Positions 32,813-41,399 of a DNA stretch of 64,000 nt are shown here, piece after piece. The stretch spans positions 1,984,001-2,048,000 of the forward strand of contig NZ_CP017479.1 of the NCBI RefSeq assembly GCF_001761465.1. The letters run 5' to 3'. Position 1 is the stretch's first letter. Each line of letters starts with the position of its first letter. The translations under genes were made by a program, and so were the position numbers. This DNA is from Flavobacterium gilvum. GTDB lineage: Bacteria; Bacteroidota; Bacteroidia; Flavobacteriales; Flavobacteriaceae. Below the pieces are notes generated by a model. That model was not told the DNA's origin and did no database searches. It saw only the letters and a program-made list of their open reading frames with translations.

Positions 32813-33334
32813 TTATTTTTTGGCGACCGAAATAAAATAATTATTTCCGTCTCCCATTGTCAGTTTTACTCTTTCGTCACATACATCGATGACAAATTTT
32901 CCATTATCATAGCAAGTACAGGTGGTTTTCTTGTCTTTGGACATTTCGTTGTCACATTTACCCGTTTTATAACCAGTCAATTGAGGTGTGAAAAAAGAAA
33001 CCAAATCGGTTGAAGCGGTTACAAGTGAAATGATGCTCGCCGAGTTGTCATTGGCAATTCTGTAAACGATTCTGTCTGTATAGTTTATGTTGTCTACTGT
33101 AACTTTTCGGATATAAGTATAGGCGGTTGAAGCTGCCTCAACTGATTTTTCTTCAAATTTGAAACCAAGACTTCTTACGTCAATATTGAATTTTTCCTGT
33201 GAATTATAGCTAGCCCAATTTGATAAAGTACTTATTGTTGGAAAAGGATTTTTAGTTGCTATCGTTGCAGGAGCTTGGGCATGAGCAAAAATAGTAATGA
33301 ATAGTAGGGAGATTGTGAGACGGAATGATTTCAT
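32813..33334 (-). CDS. exported protein of unknown function
   Basis: A 173-residue secreted protein with a clear signal peptide (KSFRLTISLLFITIFAHAQA). The mature part has a SNWASYNSQEKFNIDVRSLGFKFEEK segment and a Cys-containing C-terminus with four Cys within 30 residues (KCDNEM, TCTCYDN, DVCDERV) that may form disulfides. I recognise no family. It stands alone and convergent to the ABC-F gene. Confidence 0.7.
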   Translation of the reverse strand: MKSFRLTISLLFITIFAHAQAPATIATKNPFPTISTLSNWASYNSQEKFNIDVRSLGFKFEEKSVEAASTAYTYIRKVTVDNINYTDRIVYRIANDNSASIISLVTASTDLVSFFTPQLTGYKTGKCDNEMSKDKKTTCTCYDNGKFVIDVCDERVKLTMGDGNNYFISVAKK

Positions 33335-33853
33335 TTTTTTGTACTATTAAAATTTGACCTACTCTTTATGGTTTTCGGCAGTCCCATTAATTAATATTAA
33401 ATAGATTTTTTTGTAAAATTTGATTTTTCGAAAGTCTATTAAAAAAATATAATGATGCAACGCCAATACCTTTATAAGTTCTTTATACAACTGATAAAAT
33501 CATTTATTATTTCATTTTGGCAGAAAAAATTTTAGAAATAATCGATTTTCGAAATTTTGGAAGCATACAAGCGTTACCCTATTTTGGTAATGATGAAGGA
33601 AATGCCGTTTTAAAATCGTTTTTGGAGATGTGAAAATACTATTAAAATAGATAGAAACAAAACGGGAAAGAAAAAATAAAGCTTTTTTAATGTAGATTTC
33701 TATATCTGTTCCAATAGTAATATAACGTTGTAGTTATTTAACGATTGAAAATGATAGGAATATAAGCAATCAACGGTTTTATAGTGTTGATTTTTGTTTG
33801 TAAATTTGCGCACTTAAATTTTTTGACAACGATTTCATTAGTTTAAGGTAATT
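33335..33853. other. 519-base intergenic region with possible gene remnants
   Basis: AT-rich sequence. Two short open stretches are visible on the + strand: 33452-33535 (starting MMQRQYLYKFF and ending in a TAG) and 33519-33634 in another frame (AEKILEIIDFRNFGSIQALP ... SFLEM, no ATG). The second has protein-like composition and might be the end of a decayed gene; neither can be assigned. The last 60 bases carry the mtaB promoter. Confidence 0.35.
33801..33808 (+). promoter_or_regulatory. promoter -7 element of mtaB
   Basis: TAAATTTG, 45 bases before the ATG at 33854. Confidence 0.5.
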
Positions 33854-35182
33854 ATGGAAAAAAGAAAAAAAGTAGCCTTTTATACCTTAGGCTGTAAACT
33901 GAACTTTTCAGAAACATCGACCATCGCACGTAATTTGGAAGATGAAGGTTTTGACCGCGTCGATTTTGAAGAAGTGGCCGATATGTATGTTATCAATACT
34001 TGTTCGGTTACAGAGAATGCCGATAAACAATTCAAACAAGTGGTTCGCAAGGCGATGAAGCTGAACGACAAAGCTTTTGTCGCTGCCGTGGGTTGCTACG
34101 CGCAATTGAAACCCGAAGAATTAGCCAATGTTGATGGAGTGGATTTGGTTCTTGGTGCCACCGAAAAATTCAAATTGGGGGATTATATCAATGATTTATC
34201 GAAGAATGATTTTGGAGAAGTGCATTCCTGTGAGATAGCCGAAGCCGATTTTTACGTTGGCAGTTATTCGATTGGGGACAGAACCCGTGCTTTTCTCAAA
34301 GTGCAGGACGGTTGCGATTATAAATGTACCTATTGTACAATTCCGCTTGCCAGAGGAATTTCGAGAAGTGATGCATTGGAAAATGTATTGAAGAATGCCT
34401 ACGAAATTTCGAAACAAAATATAAAAGAAATTGTTTTGACCGGCGTAAACATTGGTGATTATGGCAAAGGAGAATTTGGGAACAAAAAACACGAACATAC
34501 TTTTCTGGAATTAGTTCAGGCTCTTGACCAAGTAGAAGGAATCGAAAGGTTGCGTATTTCATCCATCGAACCTAATTTGTTGAAAAATGAAACCATCGAA
34601 TTTGTGTCAAAAAGCAGAACTTTTGTGCCACATTTCCATATTCCGTTACAATCAGGAAGCAATGATATTTTGAAATTGATGAAACGCCGTTATTTGCGTG
34701 AAGTATATACGGAACGAGTGAATAAGATTCGCGAAGTAATGCCGGATGCCTGTATTGGTGTGGATGTGATTGTTGGTTTTCCTGGTGAAACCGATGAACA
34801 TTTCCTAGAAACGTATCATTTCCTTAATGAATTGAATATTTCGTATCTGCATGTTTTCACGTATTCGGAGAGAGATAATACAGAAGCAGTCGAAATGGAA
34901 GGCGTTGTTCCTTCTAATGTCCGTGCCAAACGAAGCAAAATGCTAAGAGGTTTATCGGTGAAAAAACGCCGTGCTTTTTACGAAAGCCAGTTGGGAAGTA
35001 CAAGAACTGTACTTTTTGAAGGAGAAAATAAAGAAGGCTATATTCACGGTTTTACCGAAAATTATGTAAAAGTAAAAACGCCTTGGAATCCGGAATTGGT
35101 AAATACGTTGCATGAAATCAATTTGACAAAAATCGATGAAGACGGCAGTGTGAGAATGGAGTTTGTCTCACAATTGGTTTAG
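33854..35182 (+). CDS. mtaB: tRNA t6A37 methylthiotransferase MtaB
   Basis: A 442-residue radical-SAM methylthiotransferase that converts t6A to ms2t6A at position 37 of tRNAs. The N-terminal UPF0004 domain carries the auxiliary-cluster cysteines Cys14, Cys50 and Cys81. The radical SAM motif CxxxCxxC is Cys154, Cys158 and Cys161 (CDYKCTYC), and a TRAM domain lies at the C-terminus. The sequence TLGCKLNFSETSTI at the start is typical of the MtaB rather than MiaB branch. Own promoter and terminator, single-gene unit. Confidence 0.93.
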   Translation: MEKRKKVAFYTLGCKLNFSETSTIARNLEDEGFDRVDFEEVADMYVINTCSVTENADKQFKQVVRKAMKLNDKAFVAAVGCYAQLKPEELANVDGVDLVLGATEKFKLGDYINDLSKNDFGEVHSCEIAEADFYVGSYSIGDRTRAFLKVQDGCDYKCTYCTIPLARGISRSDALENVLKNAYEISKQNIKEIVLTGVNIGDYGKGEFGNKKHEHTFLELVQALDQVEGIERLRISSIEPNLLKNETIEFVSKSRTFVPHFHIPLQSGSNDILKLMKRRYLREVYTERVNKIREVMPDACIGVDVIVGFPGETDEHFLETYHFLNELNISYLHVFTYSERDNTEAVEMEGVVPSNVRAKRSKMLRGLSVKKRRAFYESQLGSTRTVLFEGENKEGYIHGFTENYVKVKTPWNPELVNTLHEINLTKIDEDGSVRMEFVSQLV

Positions 35183-35206
35183 TCCAATAAAAAATAAAAT
35201 AATGAG

Positions 35207-35240
35207 AACTGCTTGGTTGTTTCAACTGAGCAGTTTTTTT
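35207..35240 (+). terminator. terminator after mtaB
   Basis: AACTGCT (35207-35213) pairs with AGCAGTT (35229-35235), then a T run. Confidence 0.85.
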
Positions 35241-35278
35241 ATTGGTGACAATCCATACCATACATCTCGGACTAATTT

Positions 35279-35361
35279 TTAACCGCAAGGAGCGCAAAGG
35301 AAACGCTATGAATGCAAAGCTTAGCGAACTTTGCGTAATTCTTTGTGACCTTTGCGGTTAA
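35279..35361. repeat. palindromic intergenic repeat, 'CCGCAAAGG' family
   Basis: TTAACCGCAAGG at the left end matches CCTTTGCGGTTAA at the right end with one bulged base, and the centre (GCAAAGCTTAGCGAACTTTGC) is itself near-palindromic. Related copies are at 37131-37200 and 39090-39144. Confidence 0.8.
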
Positions 35362-35411
35362 TTTTTTTGTCTGAAAGAAAAGCTCTTAATTCCGTGGCTC
35401 CAAAATATTAC

Positions 35412-36242
35412 TTACTTTTTTAAACTCAATTTATAAATATTAGTTTCCAAAATTTCGGTATCGTTGTCTTCACAAAGAAGGAATTCAATTGTATCGGAGG
35501 AATTTTTGTAAACAGTCAGCCCTTCAAATTTGTGAGAATCACTGATTTTTTTGGTAAAAGTAATCTTCATGGTTTTGGCATCAATACAACCAATGAAACT
35601 TCCTAGAATTTCACCATCATTATAAGTAGAATCAGTGTCTTCGGCGGTAGCCAAAAAATAAATTTTATCATCAAGTGCAACAGCATCGGTGAAACTACTG
35701 CGAACTCCTTTTATTTTGGGTAATTTATAATTATTGGCAACGATGCTGAATTCGTTAATCAGGTTTTTGCCTTGAATGGTGAAGAGTACATTTTTACCCG
35801 ATTTTCCGTTGCCTCTGTTTAATAAATACCATTCTTCACCAGTGTAAACAGCCCCTTCGATATTGAAATCTTCGGGTTTTATTTCGCCAAATTGTTGCAT
35901 AACCGCATACAAATTGGTGAGTTCATCGTAGCTTATTTTTTTTTCGGCAGTGTTGATTTGAACCAATCTATTCCTTTTCTCTGTAGAACCCGAACCAAAA
36001 ACATAGAGTGTATCGCCAAAATGTGTAATCGCCTCAAAATCGGGTTTGTCACTTTTTGCGATATTTTCGGTTGGGTTTTCTATCATTCCGTGGCGATGCA
36101 GGTCTTTGGAGTCGATATTGTATTCGTATAAAAAACCGCTATTGTCTCCTATGATAAATAAGTTATTGTCTTTGAAGATAAGCCCCGAAGCCGAACCGAT
36201 TCCGATAATATGAAACAACAGTTCGAGTGTGAATTTTTCCAT
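35412..36242 (-). CDS. beta-propeller-like protein of unknown function (DUF6929-like)
   Basis: A 276-residue protein when started at the ATG at 36242 (MEKFTLELLFHIIG). An upstream in-frame extension of about 37 residues would lie in an interspersed repeat (36268-36414) and was excluded. The chain is a series of short strands with YXXFGDTLYVFGSGSTEKRNRL, EEWYLLNRGNGKSGKN, AVALDDKIYFLATAEDT and FEGLTVYKNSSDTIEFLLCEDND, the layout of a six- or seven-blade propeller. There is no signal peptide. I relate it by recall to DUF6929. Confidence 0.7.
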   Translation of the reverse strand: MEKFTLELLFHIIGIGSASGLIFKDNNLFIIGDNSGFLYEYNIDSKDLHRHGMIENPTENIAKSDKPDFEAITHFGDTLYVFGSGSTEKRNRLVQINTAEKKISYDELTNLYAVMQQFGEIKPEDFNIEGAVYTGEEWYLLNRGNGKSGKNVLFTIQGKNLINEFSIVANNYKLPKIKGVRSSFTDAVALDDKIYFLATAEDTDSTYNDGEILGSFIGCIDAKTMKITFTKKISDSHKFEGLTVYKNSSDTIEFLLCEDNDTEILETNIYKLSLKK

Positions 36243-36267
36243 ATAAGTTGTTTTGAAAATGTATGCC

Positions 36268-36414
36268 CTAGCCCGGATGGAAGTGGAAATCCTTTTGAAA
36301 AGAACTGCCATTTTTTCTTGTTCCGGCAAAGCGACCAACGGAAGCTCTTGCAAGGACTTAGAAAAAATAGCGGTTCTTGAAAAAGATTACAACGAACAGC
36401 CGGATTAAGCTCCT
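36268..36414. repeat. flavobacterial interspersed repeat element
   Basis: The segment begins CTAGCCCGGATGGAAGTGG and ends AACAGCCGGATTAAGCTCC, terminal sequences I recall as recurring between genes in Flavobacterium genomes. The variable middle contains an open frame that spuriously extends the neighbouring gene. The copy number cannot be judged from one window. Confidence 0.65.
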
Positions 36415-36489
36415 CAAAATTAGTCTTTTTTTGGAGGTCGTGAGAAATTGAGTCTTTATTTTGAAAAATAGAGTAAAAATCGGTTGGTT

Positions 36490-37002
36490 TTACAATTTGA
36501 AAGCATAAGCCACGCGAAGGGCAAATTGATCGGTATTATATTCAGTATAATTTTCATACCGTAAACTCACGTCAATGTATTTAGTCGCATATCCAATTCC
36601 TGGAACCCATAAATAGGTATTTTGGTTATAACCATTAGTGACAGCAATTCCGCCGCCAACTTCGCCTAATAGATAGAATTTATTTTTCCAAACAAAACCT
36701 TTAAACCCTGCTTTAATAGGAATAAAACCCAAATCTTTCATATCATTTCCTCTGAATAAATTAGTGAAACCAGTAGTTAAAGCAACTGAAGTTTTTTTGC
36801 TTAAATTATACTGAAGTCTTACGTCTCCTCCCAATGACCAGTTGTGAAAATCGTTGTTATAAGGCAGACCACCATTTAAGCCGAGTCCCAAACGGAAACC
36901 TTTTTCGTAAACTGTCGATTCTTTATTTGTTTCCTGAGCTTCTACATTCCCAACAAAAAATACTGAGATTGCTAATACGAGTAACATTTTCGTTTTTTTC
37001 AT
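36490..37002 (-). CDS. outer-membrane beta-barrel protein
   Basis: A 170-residue protein with a signal peptide (KKTKMLLVLAISVFFVGNVEAQ) followed by alternating hydrophobic strands typical of an eight-strand porin-like barrel (FRLGLGLNGGLPY, WSLGGDVRLQYNLSKKTSVALTTGFTNLF, NKFYLLGEVGGGIAV, IDVSLRYENYTEYNTDQFALRVAYAFKL), ending in a terminal Leu strand. It probably sits in the outer membrane. Substrate or partner unknown; stands alone. Confidence 0.8.
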   Translation of the reverse strand: MKKTKMLLVLAISVFFVGNVEAQETNKESTVYEKGFRLGLGLNGGLPYNNDFHNWSLGGDVRLQYNLSKKTSVALTTGFTNLFRGNDMKDLGFIPIKAGFKGFVWKNKFYLLGEVGGGIAVTNGYNQNTYLWVPGIGYATKYIDVSLRYENYTEYNTDQFALRVAYAFKL

Positions 37003-37337
37003 TCTAAAAATTTTAATTAATAATTTGAGGCGTATTGCTATTTAGTTTACAAATTGTAAGACTAATAACTTAAGGATATAAACCTGTAAATACTTGAATT
37101 ATTATGTGATTAGTTGATTTTTAACCACAAGTCACACAAAAAAGGCACCAAGTTCATAGCTAATTTCTTTGCGTTTTTGATAGATATTAGGCACGCAAAG
37201 AAGCACAAGGATTACTAAACTTTGTGTTCATAATTCTCGCTTAGTGAACTTAGTAGCTAAGTTGGAAATATTAATTTTAACGAGTTTGAATGCAATTGAA
37301 AGGTTCTGATTATCTTTGCCGATTCAAATAGTACAAA
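37003..37337. other. 335-base intergenic region with repeat and MATE promoter
   Basis: No gene is seen. It contains a diverged palindromic repeat (TTAACCACAAG near 37131, CTTTGCGT at 37167-37174 pairing with ACGCAAAG at 37193-37200) and, at 37311-37318, the -7 element TATCTTTG that serves the downstream gene, with TTTG at 37285-37288. Confidence 0.6.
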
Positions 37338-38717
37338 ATGACTTTTTCACAATACACCAAAGAATTCGCTTACAATATTAAACTTGCTTACCCTGTAATT
37401 CTGGGGATGCTCGGGCATACTTTGATAGGAATTGTGGATAATTATATGGTTGGGAATTTGGGTTCAACCGAGTTGGCGGCCGTTTCTTTGGGGAATAGTT
37501 TTATCTTTTTGGCATTGGCAATCGGGATTGGGTTTTCGACAGCAATAACGCCTTTGACCGCCGAAGCGGATGCCGAGAAAAACCAAAAGAAAATTAGGAC
37601 TACCTTTCATCATGGATTGTTGCTGTGTACTGTTTTGGGCGTTTCGTTGTGTTTGGTGACGATGTTGTCCAAGCAATTGATGTACTTTATGGATCAGCCT
37701 GAAGCAGTAGTTGTGTTGGCGGCGCCATATATTGACTGGGTAGCTTTTTCACTGATTCCAGTTGTGATGTATCAAGGCTACAAACAGTTTGCAGACGGAT
37801 TATCTTTGACTAAATATTCTATGTACGCTATTATTTTGGCAAATGTGGTGCATATATTTTTTAATTACGTATTGATTTATGGATTTTGGATTTTTCCAAA
37901 ATTAGGAGTAATCGGTGCTGCTTTGGGAACTGTTATTTCCAGAATTATGATGGTGGTTTTCATGCATTATTTGATGAAACATAATGCTATTATGAAACCG
38001 TATTTTAAAAATTTTACTTTCAAAGAAATCAAAAAATCAATTGTAAAAAAAATAGTTGCGTTGGGAATTCCGTCGGCGATGCAAATGCTGTTTGAAGTGA
38101 CATTGTTTACGGCGGCGATTTGGCTTTCTGGCACATTGGGAAAAAACAGCCAGGCGGCGAACCAAATTGCTTTGATAATGGCTTCGTCAACCTTCATGGT
38201 AGCGATGGGTTTGAGCGTTACGGCTATGATTCGGGTGAGTCATTCCAAAGGTTTGGCAGATTATAAAAACCTGATTGTTGTGGCACGTTCGATTTTTTTA
38301 TTGGTTGTAATTGTTGAAACTTTTTTTGCTCTCGTTTTTGTTACGCTGCATAATTTTCTACCACATTTGTTTCTGAATATGGATGACCCAACCCAAGCGA
38401 TTGACAACGCCGAAATTATTGGAATTACCTCAAAATTATTGTTGATTGCTGCCATTTTTCAGATTTCAGATGGAGTTCAGGTGGTGGTTTTAGGTGCCTT
38501 GAGAGGAATGCAGGACGTGAAAATTCCCATGTACATTACTTTTGTGGCGTATTGGATTGTAGGTTTCCCGATTTCTTTTTACTTAGGGAAATATACTGAT
38601 TTGAAAGCGGTTGGGGTTTGGATTGGCCTTTTGGCAGGACTTACTGCTGCCGCGCTGTTTTTGTATATACGCTTTGCGAGGTTGACTAGGAAAATGGTTT
38701 TGGAGAAGGGAGAATAA
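37338..38717 (+). CDS. MATE-family multidrug efflux transporter
   Basis: A 459-residue membrane protein with 12 predicted transmembrane segments, in two halves of six. Recognisable parts are NIKLAYPVILGMLGHTLIGIVDNYMVGNLGSTELAAVSLGNS in the first half and VALGIPSAMQMLFEVTLFTAAIWLSGTLG at the start of the second. The length is normal for MATE (NorM-type) exporters, which expel cationic compounds using Na+ or H+. Own promoter; no partner gene. Confidence 0.93.
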   Translation: MTFSQYTKEFAYNIKLAYPVILGMLGHTLIGIVDNYMVGNLGSTELAAVSLGNSFIFLALAIGIGFSTAITPLTAEADAEKNQKKIRTTFHHGLLLCTVLGVSLCLVTMLSKQLMYFMDQPEAVVVLAAPYIDWVAFSLIPVVMYQGYKQFADGLSLTKYSMYAIILANVVHIFFNYVLIYGFWIFPKLGVIGAALGTVISRIMMVVFMHYLMKHNAIMKPYFKNFTFKEIKKSIVKKIVALGIPSAMQMLFEVTLFTAAIWLSGTLGKNSQAANQIALIMASSTFMVAMGLSVTAMIRVSHSKGLADYKNLIVVARSIFLLVVIVETFFALVFVTLHNFLPHLFLNMDDPTQAIDNAEIIGITSKLLLIAAIFQISDGVQVVVLGALRGMQDVKIPMYITFVAYWIVGFPISFYLGKYTDLKAVGVWIGLLAGLTAAALFLYIRFARLTRKMVLEKGE

Positions 38718-38838
38718 TGGATTTTTGTTTTAAATGAAAACTTTCAACAGATTCTTCACACTTTATACTTTGTTATTTAAAAAAGAGAATTTCAATAAAA
38801 AGTGTACTTTTACAGCCTTATATTAAAACAAACAAACG

Positions 38839-39066
38839 ATGGAATTACCAAAATTTTTATTGGGAGACAATACAGATTTTCCGGATGATATTTTTATTAT
38901 TCATTTGGATTATCCAAGATTTATCATCAACCTAAAGGATGATGAGGTTGAATTTATGGAAGAAGCCGAAGACCTTGATGAAGCCGAATTAAACGCCGAA
39001 ATGGAAGGACTTATTGTTCAAGCTAATGAATTTTACGATAGAGAAATAGCTCGTTACGAGGAATAA
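38839..39066 (+). CDS. small acidic protein, flavobacterial family of unknown function
   Basis: A 75-residue soluble, strongly acidic protein (FMEEAEDLDEAELNAEMEG) with a conserved-looking N-terminus LPKFLLGDNTDFPDDIFIIHLDYPRFI. The codon use is like its neighbours and it lies just before a palindromic repeat, so it appears to be a real gene. I recall similar short proteins in flavobacteria without known role. Confidence 0.7.
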   Translation: MELPKFLLGDNTDFPDDIFIIHLDYPRFIINLKDDEVEFMEEAEDLDEAELNAEMEGLIVQANEFYDREIARYEE

Positions 39067-39089
39067 TACCAATTGTAGGAGATACATTA

Positions 39090-39144
39090 TTAACCACAAA
39101 GTTCACAAAGATTTTCCAAAAAACTTTGTGAACTTTGTGGTTAA
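39090..39144. repeat. 21-bp perfect inverted repeat, 'CACAAAGTTCACAAAG' family
   Basis: 39090-39110 and 39124-39144 are exact reverse complements around a 13-base spacer. It lies between convergent genes and could serve as a terminator. It is the cleanest copy of the family also seen at 35279-35361. Confidence 0.9.
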
Positions 39145-39151
39145 ATTCTAA

Positions 39152-40786
39152 TCACTTCTTCGTAACGATATAGTATATTCGAACCAATCGGTCGTTGTGT
39201 TTTTTGGCCTCTTTCGGTACGTGGTTCAAATCGATATATGAAACCTTTTCAAGATTGTAATTCTGAAATTCTTTTTTGGAGTTAATACTGTCAGTTTCCA
39301 AGACCAGTAAACCAAATTTATTCTCTGTAGGTAAGGTTAGTTTTTGAGTTTCTTCACTAAATAAAAGAGGAATACTGGAACCGTAATCCCAAATGATTTC
39401 GGGCGTAAATGAGTTTAATTCATAGGTTTTAACGCCAAGACTTTTTTCTTTTTCCCTAATGGCTTTCGCGCTAGCATAATCAGGATTCTTCAAAAGCAGG
39501 TTGGTAAAAGGTATTCCAAAAACCACCACCGCCACCTGAACAGCTATCACCGCATAAAACACTTTTGTGAAATTTTTGTTTTTGAGATTGGTAAACAAAA
39601 CATACCCGATTGCAAATAAAGATAACGTCAATGCGATGAACCAAAATTTAAATCCGCTGATGTCTTTTTTTGCAATAAAGAAAATGGCAATCGGAATCGC
39701 AAAACAAATCAAGACGATAAGTCCAAAAGCAAAATAGATACTTGTTTTTTCTTTTTTCAGACTGATAGTTTTAAATTGATTTATCAGATATTCGATATAA
39801 AACCCTGTATTCAAAGCCATCGGAATCAAAACAGGTAATAAGTATCTTGATTTTTTTTCGGGTACTATCGAAAGCAAAACTACCGATGCCAATGTCCAGA
39901 TTAAGGTAAATTGATAAGTTTTCAGATTACTAACTCTGGTTTTCAAATATGGATAAAGCAAGGCAATAAATGCGGGAACTGTCCAAATTCCGCTTTGGGT
40001 AAAAAAGCTCCAGTAATAGTAAAAGGGTTTGGTATTGTAGTTCCCCCAACGGCTACTTTCTATTTTGGTCACTTTTAAGTAGGTTTCCGGGTCGGTCCAT
40101 TTTACATACAAAGGCCATGACAAACCGATGATTAAGCCTATCACAAGAACTAAAAAGAGATATAGTTTTTTGTCTTTTAGCTGAAATTTATAGGTGAATC
40201 CGTAAGCAATTAAGAAAGGTAAAAACAAAGCATAAACTGAAATGGGTCCTTTGCTTAAAAAAGAAAATCCAAAAAATAATCCCGCCATGACTGTATTGAA
40301 AAACGGTTTTTTTGCATCATTCAATAAATCCCATAAAAACAATATACAGATCACCATAAAGCTGTGGGTGTACATATCCCACTGATTGTCTCTTCCAGCA
40401 AAATAGATATAGAAAGAGGTAATCAAAATCAAACCGTTGTGAAAGCTTTGTTTTTTGGATAAACCCAATTTTTCAGAAAGTCTATAAACACCAAATACGA
40501 GCAGTAATGTGATTAATGCAACCGGAACACGCATTCCGTACATACTTTCAAAACCAAAAACAATTCCTGAAATGGCGGTTATCCATGTTGGCAATGGTGG
40601 TTTTTCGTAGCGAGGCAAATCATTTAGGGTGGTTAGAATCCAATGGTTATTGGTTACCATTTCTCTGGCCGTAATGAAGTTTCGGGATTCCATAATGTTG
40701 GTTTCGATAACATCCAAATGCGGGAAAAGCATCAAGCAGGCTACTATAAAAAGCCAAAAAGTATAATTATGAATTAATTTTGACAT
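39152..40786 (-). CDS. GT39/ArnT-like glycosyltransferase
   Basis: A 544-residue membrane enzyme of the ArnT/PMT (GT39/GT83) type that moves a sugar from a polyprenyl phosphate to a surface acceptor. The N-terminal part has the expected DVIETNIMESRNFITAREM loop with acidic residues and the ARxM motif, then RYEKPPLPTW. About 11 transmembrane segments follow and a C-terminal extracytoplasmic domain of about 130 residues. It is the last gene of a three-gene operon with LAB_N and GT2 proteins and overlaps the LAB_N gene by 20 bases. Confidence 0.85.
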   Translation of the reverse strand: MSKLIHNYTFWLFIVACLMLFPHLDVIETNIMESRNFITAREMVTNNHWILTTLNDLPRYEKPPLPTWITAISGIVFGFESMYGMRVPVALITLLLVFGVYRLSEKLGLSKKQSFHNGLILITSFYIYFAGRDNQWDMYTHSFMVICILFLWDLLNDAKKPFFNTVMAGLFFGFSFLSKGPISVYALFLPFLIAYGFTYKFQLKDKKLYLFLVLVIGLIIGLSWPLYVKWTDPETYLKVTKIESSRWGNYNTKPFYYYWSFFTQSGIWTVPAFIALLYPYLKTRVSNLKTYQFTLIWTLASVVLLSIVPEKKSRYLLPVLIPMALNTGFYIEYLINQFKTISLKKEKTSIYFAFGLIVLICFAIPIAIFFIAKKDISGFKFWFIALTLSLFAIGYVLFTNLKNKNFTKVFYAVIAVQVAVVVFGIPFTNLLLKNPDYASAKAIREKEKSLGVKTYELNSFTPEIIWDYGSSIPLLFSEETQKLTLPTENKFGLLVLETDSINSKKEFQNYNLEKVSYIDLNHVPKEAKKHNDRLVRIYYIVTKK

Positions 40787-41399
40787 CTTTTTTTATGATT
40801 ACTATATTTCTCGAATAAATGATTAATCCTATGGCGTGCCCCGCTAATAATACAGGGTCTCTACGGATTATGGCGTAAACAAAAATAATTAAAGAACCCG
40901 TCAAACTAATTATCCAAAAGCCCAATGGTAAAACGGAATCTTTTTTCTTTTCGGAATAAATCCATTGGTAAACAAAGCGCAATGTGAATAATACCTGCCC
41001 GATGATTCCTGTCCAAAGTAACCATTTTGGAATAGCCTCGTTTCGTAACAAATTGTCTAAATCATAGATGTTATTGTTGTAGCCGTACAAAACGATAAAA
41101 GCCGGAAATAACAGGATGAACCATCGGAGGGCGACATGAAGTTTTTTCCAATCATTTTGCAACTGAATGTTACGAATGTAAATGTAATAAGTAATAGTTT
41201 GCCCCAGCATAATAGAGAAATCATGGCGAAAATAACCATAAACAAATAGTAAAAAAGAAGCAAACAAACTGATTTCCCAAAATAAAATAGGGGTCAATAC
41301 TTTTTTATTTTTTTCAGAAATAATCCATTGCAAAATCATTCTGCTCGAAAACAGTATCTGAGCAATGAATCCTATGGAATAAATGACGATGTTGTTCAT
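40767..41399 (-). CDS. membrane protein with two tandem LAB_N domains
   Basis: A 210-residue protein made of two copies of the LAB_N (lipid-A-disaccharide synthase N-terminal-type) module, about residues 5-80 and 115-195. The copies share the pattern QILFSSRMILQWIISEKNKK / QVLFTLRFVYQWIYSEKKK and later G(H/Q)xIxxxIYxRNI. Six transmembrane helices result, comparable with SemiSWEET/PQ-loop duplications. It sits between the GT2 and GT39 genes, so a flippase or helper for the polyprenyl-phosphate sugar is likely but unproven. Confidence 0.8.
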   Translation of the reverse strand: MNNIVIYSIGFIAQILFSSRMILQWIISEKNKKVLTPILFWEISLFASFLLFVYGYFRHDFSIMLGQTITYYIYIRNIQLQNDWKKLHVALRWFILLFPAFIVLYGYNNNIYDLDNLLRNEAIPKWLLWTGIIGQVLFTLRFVYQWIYSEKKKDSVLPLGFWIISLTGSLIIFVYAIIRRDPVLLAGHAIGLIIYSRNIVIIKKDVKINS

